From Stomorhina lunata (Eukaryota; Arthropoda; Insecta; Diptera; Rhiniidae), in contig OW121741.1 of NCBI GenBank assembly GCA_933228675.1, forward strand, positions 19,915,997 to 19,979,996: a stretch of 64,000 nt of DNA, read 5' to 3'. Shown here one piece after another: positions 24,396 to 34,625 of the stretch; the stretch's first letter is position 1, and each line of letters opens with the position of its first letter. Under the pieces are notes generated by a model. The model was given only the letters and a program-made list of their open reading frames with translations. It ran no database searches and was not told where the DNA came from. A program made the position numbers and the translations under genes.

Positions 24396-24732
24396 CACTC
24401 ATTACTACCAGGAGCCGACTACTTTTCATAATTTTCGAAACACAATACGATCGTTAAATACAAATCACATTCAGACAAATTTACAACAATGCAGGTTGAT
24501 GTAAATTTGTTGGAAAAAATAAAAACAAAATATAAACTTTTAGCAAAGTAGGTTCATGCCGATTCATTTTATTGCTTATTCTCATATCATTTTAGTCTCG
24601 TTTATTACTTCATTCTCTTTGTGCCAACTGCTGTACATAACCATCGGTTGGCACATCAAACTCATTTTACCGATTAGATATATTGTGTTACGAAAATTAC
24701 GAAAAGAAGTCGGCTCCTGGTAGTAAGGAGTG
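24396..24732. mobile_element. MITE with ~55-bp terminal inverted repeats
   Basis: The left end CACTCATTACTACCAGGAGC (then cgactacttttc and ttttcgaaacacaat) is mirrored at the right end, whose reverse complement starts CACTCCTTACTACCAGGAGC. The 337-bp element has no coding frame. No clear target duplication was found. A one-ended relative may lie at 62655-62735. Confidence 0.8.
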
Positions 24733-24935
24733 AAAACGCTTGCATATGACTCTTACTAGAGTTTTGAATCAAAAGTAAAAACAATTTTCTTTATTCTGTC
24801 AAAAGTAAATAACATTTTCGTATTAAAATTATGTGAAGTAAATCGGTGCAAAGAAACCCCTCGAAAATATTTCGAATATCTCGAGGCAAATATCTGGTGT
24901 TGACCAGAGTCTTATAAAAAATTCCGATATTCCAA

Positions 24936-26569
24936 TCATTTAGTTAAAGCTGAGATCAACAAATTTAAGGCAAACTCCGCGATCTACAAAAAAAGTGAAT
25001 TTTTTGTAATGAAAGAATATTAAAACAAAAGTGATTTACATAAACCAAGAAACTAGTATCCACTTCCAAAAATCCAGGCCATATAACCGCAAACTTTTGG
25101 CTAAACATCAGAGATATTAACAATAACTTCTGCTGCTGATGGTTTATCTTAAGGCAGGTCATGCTTACAAAAATACTCCACCTTAAAATTGAATTCTAAA
25201 AAGAAAATTATAATTAATATTAAAAAGAATTAATATCTGGTTCAAAATCGCTGCATTCGATATCTATCGATAACTCAAACTTTTAAGCAAATATTGTGTA
25301 ACATACCTTAGGGATTTTCAAAATAAATTATTTTACAAAAAATTTAATAAAAATTATATCTAAACATATCCGTTTGTTTAACAAAACATTTAGTTTAAAT
25401 AAAATTCTTTTACTATCTGGGAAGTTTTGACAAATAAGCTACAATGTAGGAAACCTTATATGTTATATTTTATTTAAATTACCCTAAAAGTATGCTACGC
25501 AAATGTTTCTAAAATATCTTATATTTCGATCGATATCAAATGAGACGATTTGGCCCCTGATTTGTAAAACCTTACCTGAGTTTTATTTACCTCTTCCCCA
25601 AAGTAATAGATCATTAATATAGGCATTAGGACCAAGATTTTATATAAAATATGGGACTCAATATCTAGGGTATAAGCCCAAAAGCACATCTTCAGGTAAC
25701 ACCACAAAAAAGATCCAAATTTCGCATTCAAATTATCGACAAAATCCCCAGTTTTGTTAGGATAATACACAATCATATGAATATCGTAGGTATCATTCTC
25801 CAGGTTTAAGGCGGTATTTTTAACTTTATATCCCAAAATTTGTAAATGAATCGAGATATTAAAGGTAAAGGAACCCTTAAAGCCATCAATGCCTTTTCCC
25901 ATATATTTCATAATACAGAAAGAGATCATACAGGAATTATAGGCGAAAATCGGGAGGCTTACAATGTTACTGTCCAGAGATAATCTAAGGAATTTCAATA
26001 TAATTTAGATCGTTTTTAATTTTCCTAAGGAATTTAAGACTTACATTGCCTCAGAGAAGAATAAATGATAAAGTAAAAAATGATGGACCATTATTGGAAT
26101 GGGTATTATAACAGTTATACTTAGGTCCAAACAGCAAGAGTAGAAATATTTGTGACCTACTAGGACCAGTTAAATTTACTTTTAAATCTCTTAAAATCGC
26201 AAAAAAAAACTTACCATGTCTCACCGAACGCCTCAAAATCGAAAACCAGTTCAACATAAATACCAAGATTTTAGAGCATATCAAAAATCCCTGATAATAC
26301 CTGGACCAGGCTTTAGGGTCCCATAGGCCTTTAGTTAGATTTTGTTTTATATAAATCATTATGAAATACTTCAAGTATAAAGCACAATTTATAAAAACAT
26401 TTATCACGAATACCCTTCTTCCGAGGGTTAACATAGCTCCAACCATCTTGAGGTAAGTCTTATAAAGATTTGTCTGAAATTTTCTCAATTTCTTTCCTCT
26501 GAGATGATCTGAATGTGAAAATACAGATGAATTTTCTTGGCTAAAGATGGTATTTTTTGAAAGCTGCAT
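24936..26569 (-). CDS. Divergent odorant receptor, shortened, possibly decaying (360 aa if spliced as proposed)
   Basis: Proposed exons: 26569-26215, 26159-26045, 25984-25576, 25195-25040, 24983-24936, in the same phases (1, 2, 0, 0) as the intact paralogs. Exon 4 keeps 156 nt, and exon 5 ends with a proper stop. Readable family marks include SITVIIPIPIMV in exon 2, IYYFGEEVNKTQ at the exon 3 end and LVY at the exon 4 end. Exon 2 must start at 26159 after a 55-nt intron; an acceptor at 26190 gives an immediate TAA. That drops about 22 residues of the second cytoplasmic loop, and exon 3 lacks about 16 residues. Intron 3 holds a MITE. It is either a fast-evolving receptor or a pseudogene without an obvious stop. 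Confidence 0.6.
25237..25559. mobile_element. MITE family 'CAGGGGCC', copy 1, in a receptor intron
   Basis: The inverted ends read ctggttcaaaatcgctgc and, at the right, cgatttggcccctg, preceded by tttcgatcgatatcaaatg. The interior matches the copies at 31022 and 56137 (cctaaggtatgttacacaat, agtaaaagaattttatttaa). It lies in intron 3 of the 24936-26569 receptor, leaving the splice sites intact. Confidence 0.82.
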
Positions 26570-27180
26570 TTAGAGAAAAATAACCCAAATAGTAATTAGG
26601 CTTTTTCTTGAATATTTTAAAGTGCACCCTACAGAAATGTTGATGGAAATGTAAAGATTTTTGGCATTTGGTGGTAAAATTACTTAAGCATTATGACGCG
26701 CAAAATGGAGAGGGACCTATGGGTAAAAAGCGGGTTTGTTCAAGGAGCCATTTTAAAGATTTAAATATATATTTTTTTTACTCTGATGTAGGTCCCATAT
26801 TTGAATAATTTCAAAACAACAGAAATTTTCATGTTATTTTAACACGATTTCTTGTTATTTGAAATAGCAAATATGTTTCTTTGTGTAAACATAAATCAAC
26901 CCTGAAGAATGTTAAGCAGTCGCTCGAATAGGTCACGAGACGTCTTATACCTCGGTACTATCTTATGTCCCTGCAAACAATTGACAAAATCTTCAAATTC
27001 TAAAGACAGACAACTACTGTTATAAGAACCCTGCGGCCATTGCTACATCAAGTAAACTTTAGGCTGTAGTAAAAGAAATTGTAACCGTTACCAAAATTTA
27101 AACTTTTCAAACTACTCGGACTACTCACTCCTGCTGTATCGAGCTAACATATAGGTCTAGCACATAGAGAGGCAAAGACC
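26570..27180. other. Non-coding stretch
   Basis: No supported gene. It separates the receptor start at 26569 from the LINE remnant. Confidence 0.4.
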
Positions 27181-27184
27181 CAAT

Positions 27185-27590
27185 TAGAGAGATGCCGGTA
27201 AACCTTTTAATACAGTACCGAAAGCTTTAAGACTTATCTGTCAGGGTTCGTTTCTGCTGAAGATGTTGAGGGGACTAATTGACAGGTATCTTGTGGAAAA
27301 TTTTATCCAGAAGCTGCTGTCAAACATCCTGTATGCTTATGCCAAGGGAAAGTAAGCTGATACAGCTCTATTTGACTTGGTTGTACTCATGGTCGTGGAT
27401 GCTTTTCTAGATATATTAGAATCATTCAACATAACTTCAGATGAGGTAGCTAAATCTACATCTAATTCTTTAAAGGGAAGTAACAACACTCAGGCTTACC
27501 TTCTTTGTCGTGAAAAGAATGGACAAAGTTTAACAACTTTTAAGATTGTAATGGCATGCATATCTATTGTTAGAACTGTAAAGTAGCGAC
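27185..27590 (+). pseudogene. LINE reverse transcriptase fragment (R1/Jockey/LOA-like)
   Basis: The conceptual reading gives SFLLKMLRGLIDRYL, then YAYAKGK, an in-frame stop (TAA in AAGTAAGCT), ADTALFDLVV and AFLDILESFN. This is the order of the SSFLLKxLERLIDRY, AYxxGKSxxxALxxLV and FLDIExAFDN blocks of non-LTR retrotransposon reverse transcriptases, with the first catalytic aspartate region still visible. It is short and damaged; both ends are lost. Its clade differs from that of the LINE that follows at 28.0 kb. Confidence 0.72.
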
Positions 27591-27740
27591 ATCTGTTGTT
27601 AGGTAGACGTATTACTGAAGCTTTTTGTTATATACATCAACGGCGTGTTATAGCTTTTCTAGTTACCGTTTACCGATGCTGGAAGCTTTGGTATAAAATT
27701 GATTATAAACTATTAATTATGTGGGATGTTGGATGTCAAG
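27585..27740 (+). repeat. Second SINE-like repeat, copy 1
   Basis: It shares the block 'acatctgttgttaggtagac', then 'catcaacggcgtgtt' and 'ctattaattatgt' with the copies at 56850-57090, 60205-60490 and 60540-60750. Confidence 0.65.
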
Positions 27741-28034
27741 CAACGGTTCTGATTGGTCTTAACTTGGTAAGTCCAGACTTATCTTGGTTATCCTTCATCT
27801 CAACTGTGTACACAGACCTCCTCGTGGTATTACCTGGGTAACTACTTTAACATCCGTTAAAGTAGCGAGCGAATATGTGCCGCGAGTTCTCCCATAAGAA
27901 CGATACAAATATGGATTGGGACGTCCAAAAAAATATCTACTATGAACAAGCAAAAAGTGGGAATTAAAACTGTCCCCTAATGTTGGCGACTATGGCAAAC
28001 GAAAAAAGGGCTATGATTTAAGTATCAGCACCTA

Positions 28035-30300
28035 AAACATCCTAACTCTTTACAGAGGAGGTGCTCGGAGCCAGTTGGTGAATGTTCTTGATGCATATAA
28101 GTGTGATGTGACTGCTGTTTAGGAGTTAAGATGGAATGGCCACGGCGTCGCCAAGACACCAAAAGCTGACCTATATTACAGCTGCCATGATTTTTGAATT
28201 TGATTCATGATCAGCTAAAGATTAACAAAATCTAGTCCGCAGGTTCCCCAGGAAAGCTAAAGGATAGCGACAATACGAGTCAAAGTAAAGTATTTACTTC
28301 CATCTGAGCCTGATTTGTGCTCACACTCCCACAGAGAAGAAAGATGATGATATAAAAAAAACCTTAAATGATCAACTTGAGAAAGATTGGTAGGGAGAAA
28401 TGCTTTAAGCTCACTGTTGGTAAATTCAGTCTCCACAACGTAATATTTGACAATGGTTTGAGGTTGATCTCCTTTGCGGTGACTCGAATCGTGGTATGAG
28501 CTGTAACAGGTTACGACACCTTGAAATCAAATTACAAAATTAGACCATATTGTATTTTACGGAAGGCACTCATCAAGTTTATTGGATGTTTGTACAATTC
28601 GAGGAGTCAATATGGGCTCCAATCATTACCTTGTTGCAGCTAAGGTCAAAACATGTCTGACAGTATCGCAAAACATACAGACCGAACTACAATCTCATCA
28701 AATTGCCACCGATTACTAAATAGCAATGAATTTGGAAAAGATATTCCCGGTTCAAACGACATCTGTACGCTATGACATTTTGCCAACTTCATTAAGGCAA
28801 CTGCAAAATCTGTATTAGGGTTCTTCCTAAAAATGTATGGTATGATGAGTCGTGCCGCCGCTGAGAAAAATGTAGCCTACAGGGCAACTCTTAAATCAGT
28901 CGGTACGCGACAAACTTTAGAAAGATATCGGGAAAAAAAGAAGGAAGGGAAATTCGTATTCCGAAGAAAAAAATAACGAAATGGAGAAGTCTGTTTAAGG
29001 AAACGCATGTTTGAGGAATTGAGATGTATAAAAGTCGTAATGATATGCGTAAATTTGGCGCATGTGTTTGAGGAAATTGAGATGTATAAGAGTTGGTTTT
29101 AACAAAAAGATGGTTTGCCAGCAGAGCTTTTAAGGGCGGAGGTGATGAGTTGATAAGGTATATGTTCCGGCTTTTAGAATGGCCAGATAAAACTGTATGA
29201 GCAAATTATAGAGGGGTAAGCCTCGTCTTAATTGCCTATAAGATTCTATCATACCGTGTGAAATGCTTAAGCCCAAAGTTAACGAAATAATTGGGACGTA
29301 CCAACATGAGTTTAGTCCAGATAAATCAACCACTGACTAGATCTAGACTCTACGTCAAATTCTGGAGATGGCCCAGTAGAAACAAATTGATACGTATCAT
29401 CTCTTAGTTGACTATAAACCAGCTTTTGCCACCCCGACACGAAAGAGGGTTTTTTAGGCAATGTCTGAGTTCGGCATCCCTACGAAGCTAATAAAGTTAT
29501 GCAAGATGACACAGGTAGAACTATGTAGTACAACATCATCTGTTAAGATAGGTAAGCACCTATCAGAGTCTTCCATAACTAAAGGGGGATTCAGGCAAGA
29601 TGACAGTCTATGTAGTGTCTATATTGTGTTAGAGAAAATCTTCCGAGATGTAGCAGTTCATACAACTGGTACAATTTTCAAAAGAAAACATATGCTGCTC
29701 GCTTTGGCCGATGACAATGATATTCTGGGAGAGACTTTGCGAGAGGTTGAAACAAAATGGGTCTTGCTGTCAATGAATCAAAAACAAAACTGATAGTTTC
29801 GACAGACAGACAGACAGGCCACTAGAATTATATCACATGTGTCCGTTGAGAACTATAGCTTTGAGGTTGTAAAAGAATTTTTCAACATCAAAAACGATAT
29901 AAGCTTCGAAATCAAACATAGAATCATACTTGCCAATCGATGCTGTTTCGGCCTAAGCAAACAGCTAAGAAATAAAGTAAGAACCTTAATTACGCTCTAT
30001 ACTACCCGTGTTATTGTATGATGCTGAATGACGGGCACTTGCACAGGTAGATGCAGGTACGATTGGAGTGTTCGAAAGAAAGATTCTAGGAAAAATCTTT
30101 AGACAATGAATATCGACATGGGCTGTGTTGGCTGGGACATGTTGTCCGAATTATATGAAAATTTTCCAGCAAGAAAAGTATTCGAAAACGATCCCGATGG
30201 AACAAGTAAAAGAGGACTTTCGAAACTTCGATGAAAAGACCAAGTAGAGGAAAATCTTTGAAAGCTTGGCCTACGAAATTGGAAAATATATAATATATAT
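28035..30300 (+). pseudogene. Degenerate RTE-type LINE (endonuclease, RT, 3' region)
   Basis: A non-LTR retrotransposon whose single frame is broken by stops and frameshifts. Endonuclease marks: YRGGARSQLVNVLDAYKCDV and ELRWNGHG near 28050-28145 with a stop between, then SLHNVIFDNGLRLISF near 28430, and GRHSSSLLDV...IRGVNMGSNHYLVAAKVKT near 28560-28660. The RT core at 29461-29790 reads EFGIPTKLIKLCKMTQVEL, TKGGFRQDDSL, then LALADDNDILG, where FADD or YADD is normal. Then come KNDISFEIKHRIILANRCCF (29890-29945) and a C-terminal VFERKILGKIF / GHVVR / PARKVF region to about 30240. It cannot encode a working protein. It ends in an AT-rich tail abutting a SINE in tail-to-tail orientation. Confidence 0.85.
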
Positions 30301-30307
30301 AATTCCC

Positions 30308-30529
30308 CGACAACATTCCAATTGGAACAAGGGGTACTTTTCTCTACGTTTTAACGCCGGCTCCTAACGGCAAATGCATTAGATAGGGAAGTTTTACATA
30401 GCCTAATACTCAATAACCAGTGGCTAGCTGAGTTATGAGGTGAACCGTCGCTTTTTTGTGAAATTTTTTAATTTTTTTTTTTTTAAGTAAGTCTGGCCGG
30501 TGATCGAACTTGGGACCTCTGGTATGCTA
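30308..30529 (-). mobile_element. tRNA-derived SINE, copy 2, 5'-truncated
   Basis: Reverse complement of the family. It keeps the B box (gttcgatcaccgg read on the minus strand), the body ggctatgtaaaac, and the 3' end ccttgttccaattggaatgt. The A-box end is missing beyond tagcataccag. Confidence 0.78.
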
Positions 30530-30624
30530 TGTTTTGATTAATGTCAAGAGTATTAATTAGTCGTCTTAAAATCAAAATCAAACCTGATCTCTACAACTAT
30601 TGGTAAACCCCTATCGTGAATAAT

Positions 30625-30715
30625 ATCTCCCATGGGAATCGTGTTCCCAAAACTTTTTTCTTATATGTTTTAGAGGGTAAAAAAAGTTTTTGGAACACGA
30701 TTCCCATGGGAGATG
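30625..30715. repeat. Near-perfect hairpin, ~36-bp stem
   Basis: The arm 'atctcccatgggaatcgtgt tcccaaaactttttt' is followed, after a ~27-base loop, by its reverse complement ending cgattcccatgggagat. It may be the core of a small MITE; the outer boundaries are not clear. The open frame 30616-30810 runs through it and is not a gene. Confidence 0.75.
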
Positions 30716-31021
30716 ATACTGTCGATACGGATGAAAACAAAATAGAGTTAAGTTTACTAACTAGTCGTTCCGTATTAATTTTTTTAGTAGGGGTTCAGCT
30801 CTACGGTTAGTTACCGTTATTGTTCCACTCCTAATGCTTAGGCGACTGTATATTTAAAATGTTGTGTGTATGTGTAAAGTTGGAGTCACTGTTGACAACT
30901 AAAAATATCAGCTAAAGTAAATTAATTTACATATATTAAAGATGATTTTAGCTAAAATTTTTGTATAATTTTTATATTCCGATATAGTTTTTGAAAAAAC
31001 AGTTTATTTTTTTTTTTAGAA

Positions 31022-31344
31022 CAGGGGCCAAATTACGGCATTCGATATCGATCGAAATTTTGAATATTTTCAAAACATTTGTATAGCATACTTTAAGGAC
31101 AATCAAAATTATTTAAAAGATGCACAGTTTACGATATTTTTTTGAAATTATTTGCCAAAAGATGAACAATAGTAAAAGAGTTTTAATTAAACAATATATA
31201 TTTTTAAAAACGAATCAAAATGGATACCAAATTTCAATGAACTTTTTGCATCAAAGTAACTTTGAACGTCCCTAAAGTATACTACAATATTCGCTTAAAA
31301 GTCTGAGTTTTCGATCGATATCGAATGCGGTAATTTGGCCCCAG
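31022..31344. mobile_element. MITE family 'CAGGGGCC', copy 2 (best preserved)
   Basis: The ~35-bp terminal inverted repeats are nearly perfect: CAGGGGCCAAATTACGGCAT then tcgatatcgatcgaaa at the left, and tttcgatcgatatcgaatgc then ggtaatttggcccc at the right. Length is about 323 bp, non-coding. The CAGGG start is hAT-like, but no target duplication is visible. Confidence 0.85.
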
Positions 31345-31479
31345 TTCCACAGTCTTTATCGATATGTTTGAGACTTTATTAGTTAAACCGAAATAAGTAG
31401 ATTCGGAAATCACTTTTAGATTCTGAAAAGTTATATCGTATTAATCAGTATTTACATATAAATATAGAAAATATTTACC

Positions 31480-31700
31480 TCATCTGCAATGGCCTTGTTC
31501 ATATTATTGTTCAAAATGTATATAAAGAATTGGAACCAAAGCACGTTTCCACAAAATGTTTCGAAGAATTCTTTTGTTTTTAAAAATATATTCCACACAA
31601 TGTCTTTTTACTATATAACGTCTAGGAAATCTTGGGATTCCTGCCAAATTTGAATAAGATTTCTGGATTTTAAGTGGACAAGTGGCAACATGGAACTTTT
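31480..31700 (-). pseudogene. Possible chemoreceptor exon remnant
   Basis: On the minus strand, EFFETFCGNVLWFQFFIYIL (31566-31507) is followed by GAG and a GTAAAT donor at about 31476. It resembles the FGGILWFEV segment and exon 3 end of the receptors here. Upstream the frame has stops. The match is short and could be chance. Confidence 0.25.
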
Positions 31701-31734
31701 ACATTTTCTTTAATAGCTTCATAGCGTAAATATT

Positions 31735-32480
31735 ATAATTCGTAGAATATGTGGATAGTCAGCAGATATGGTTTCAGGATCGATGATGGACATTGATAAG
31801 ACTAATTTCCGACAGATACTGAATTAAATCGTATACTGTACATTTGATCATGCTATGATCTTTAGCAAAGTTGTAGCGCATGAGGCGACGAAGGCTTTTT
31901 AGTTGGTATGAATAATTTCCGACAGGTGGCGCTACTTACTCAAAGTCAATTTAATCGTAATCTGTACATTTAATCATGCTACAATCTTTAGCAAAGTTGT
32001 TGCACATGAGCCGACGAAGGTTTCTTAGTTGGTAAGAAGAAATTTCGACAGGTGGCGCTACTGAAATTTGCTCAAAGTCATTTTAATTGTATGCTGTACA
32101 TTTAATCATGCTATAATCGTCAGCAAAGTTGTTACGGATAAGCCGAAGAAGGTTTATGAATTGGAATGAGCAAAGTCCGACAGGTGGCGCCACAGAAAAT
32201 TACTCAAAGTGAATTAAATCGTAAACTGTGCATTTGATCATGTTATAATCATAAGCAAAGTTGTTACGAATAAGCAGACAAAGGTTTCTTATATAGTATG
32301 AACAACTTCAGGTGGCGCCACTGCAAACTACTCAAAATGAATTAAATCGTAAACTGTGCATTTGATCAGACTATAATCTTTAGCAAAGCTGTTGCGCATG
32401 AGTCGACGGAGATTTCTGTTGATATGAATAATTTCCAAAATTATTCAAAATGAGTTAAACTGTAAACTATGCAAACTATG
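31735..32480 (-). repeat. ~130-bp tandem repeat with CTCF-like cores (locus a)
   Basis: About five to six units. On the plus strand each has gacaggtggcgctact or gacaggtggcgccacag, then aatcgtaaactgtgcatttg, and agcaaagttgtt. CAGGTGGCGC cores lie at about 31922, 32049, 32180 and 32309. The unit is the reverse complement of those at 41.8 and 57.7 kb. Flank 32480-32650 is an inverted copy of 57549-57715. Confidence 0.88.
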
Positions 32481-33621
32481 TGTTGGTCGGACAAATTGAA
32501 TCAAATAATTCAAAATTAACTGAATATTTGTACAATGTCTTTCCTCTAAATTTATTTTAGCACTTTATAATATAAAATATATAAAAACTTTAAAATTTTC
32601 CTCAAAATGCTTATCATAAAGCTCCGAGCAAGGCTCGGTCAACCAGGTACTTTTATACTTAAAGATGCCATATTTCAAATACAAGAAAAGTTTGCAAACT
32701 TTCTGGAACTATTTCCCTTTTTTCTCGGAGTTCATTCTGTAATATATTCATTTCTAAATCAATTCCAGACTGAAATAAACAAAATATTACTTTAGGAAGC
32801 CATATACTAAGTCTATGAAAACTTTCCAAAAACTATCCAAGAGCTTCCTTTCATCGAGAGGGTTTTCATCAACTGCTTTTATCTGCATCGTAATGTGAAG
32901 TGTGGAGATGTTAAAACTCAAATCACTAGATTCACTTTTCACAAAGTTCTTTAACAACTTCCTTCATCCAAGAGATTTTTCCTTAACTACTTTCATTAAC
33001 ATCCCAAAGTGAAGTGTGGAGTTGCATGAATTTGACATTTGAAATCTTTTCTCATCCCAATTGAAGGACAATTTTAGCTACTGCTTTCTGTTGCACATTT
33101 TAGTTCAAGGAATATGCTCAAACCATAATTATCTTCCTCTCGCCAATAAAGGAATATTGACAGTTAAATAGTACAGGCGAGAAAAACTCATACAGAAGAT
33201 AAGAATTTCTAAGAAGAAATGTCATATAGCGAACCCATGATACATACCAACGTCCCTAAATTTACGTTTTTGGGATAAAAGATCTCTTACCCTTTGTAAG
33301 TTAGACTACTTCAAAAGCTTTGCAACTACCCTACAGCTTTAGATTAAAAGCGAGACTACAGAACCTCTGACTTGTTGTGCTTAAAAAAGAGATTAGAAAG
33401 TCCCAATTGATATCAAATTTCAGAAGAATTTATGAGCAGAACTATTACAAGTACCAGGCAAGAAAATGAAGTAAGTTCACAATTAGTTTCCGCACCATCG
33501 AAATTGAAACATATGACATCTTTCTGTTTCTGAACTAGAGAGCTTTCAAACTCCTGAGATAAAGATCACTTTTTCTTTGTAAATCGGAGTACTAGAAAAG
33601 CTTTTAGATTGAAAGCGAGTC

Positions 33622-34233
33622 TACAGAGCCAGAGGACGAAGCCGACTACAAATTATCGGCGGCGGCGGCTGGAGAAAAATGGACCAGCGGCGGCTGTGCG
33701 CCGGCTTTAAGCCGAATACAAAAATAAATTTAACGCGTTTTGTAGAATCACGCATGGCATGGATCCATTAAAACTGCCACCACGTGTATTTTAAAAATCT
33801 TTAAACGTTTTTTTTTCAGTTCTGCTTTGCAAAACAGCACAATTGTATTGCGAGTACAAAATATAATCCAATTTCTGTCCTTTCTCATGAGGACATTATA
33901 TTTTTATAAAAATATATGAAAGAGCTTAGAGTGGGATAACTTTGACCTTGAAAAAATTTTGTTGCGTTTCCAGTATTATACACTTTTTCACATGCCCTCA
34001 TTTTCTCGCTTACAAAAATCGAGCTTTAAATGAAAGATTAATTTGATAATACTTTTATGCATCTTCTAATTAAATATAAGAACCAAGTCTTATTAAAAAA
34101 TTTAGTATTAAAAAATATCTTTATCTAAAAATGAAAATACTTCGGCTTGAAATTTAAGCCGACATGAGCCGGTTCTTTCGGCGGCGACTCAGCGCCGGCT
34201 TCGAGCCGCTTGGCTTTGCCCTCTATACAGAGC
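33622..34233. mobile_element. hAT-like MITE, 596 bp, GC-rich ends, 8-bp target duplication
   Basis: The element spans 33630-34225 with TACAGAGC on both sides (33622-33629 and 34226-34233). Its ends are CAGAGGACGAAGCC and, in reverse complement, TAGAGGGCAAAGCC. Subterminal GC-rich words (cggcggcggcggctgg, gcgccggctttaagccg) are mirrored at the right. Paralogous sequence at 33350 (ctacagaacctctgacttg) serves as an empty site. There is no coding frame. Confidence 0.85.
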
Positions 34234-34359
34234 CTCAGACTTGTTGTTTCCTTCTTGTGTGTCAAAAAAGATTCAAAAGTCCCAATTGATATTAAATTTC
34301 AGAAGAATACTTGAACAGAACTGTCCCAATCCGAAAAAAAGAAATTACCAGCAACGTCA

Positions 34360-34625
34360 CAGAACTCAATTCCGTTCGGAAGAGGAATGAATTCCGCATT
34401 TTGCTTCTATAGAAAAAGTAAAACGAAAAAAAAAACGGAGTGAAACCACTTTCTATTTTCAAAGTGTAATTGAATTCGTATGATTTTCTTTGTTTATTCA
34501 ATATTTAAATCAGTTTTGTACTGATTTTGGACATTAAAAATTTTTCGGAATCTATAGAACCTAAAACCATTTCGATCGAAATTCCACTACGGAATGGTTT
34601 CAATTCCGAACGGAATTCATGACAT
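34360..34625. mobile_element. Small inverted-repeat element
   Basis: The left end aactcaattccgttcggaag and the right end attccgaacggaattcatga are inverted copies; ctacggaatgg / ggaatgaattccg are subterminal. About 265 bp, non-coding. Boundaries are approximate. Confidence 0.5.

Noticed and set aside
29130..29333. Minus-strand 67-codon frame
   Set aside because: Antisense to the LINE reverse transcriptase region.
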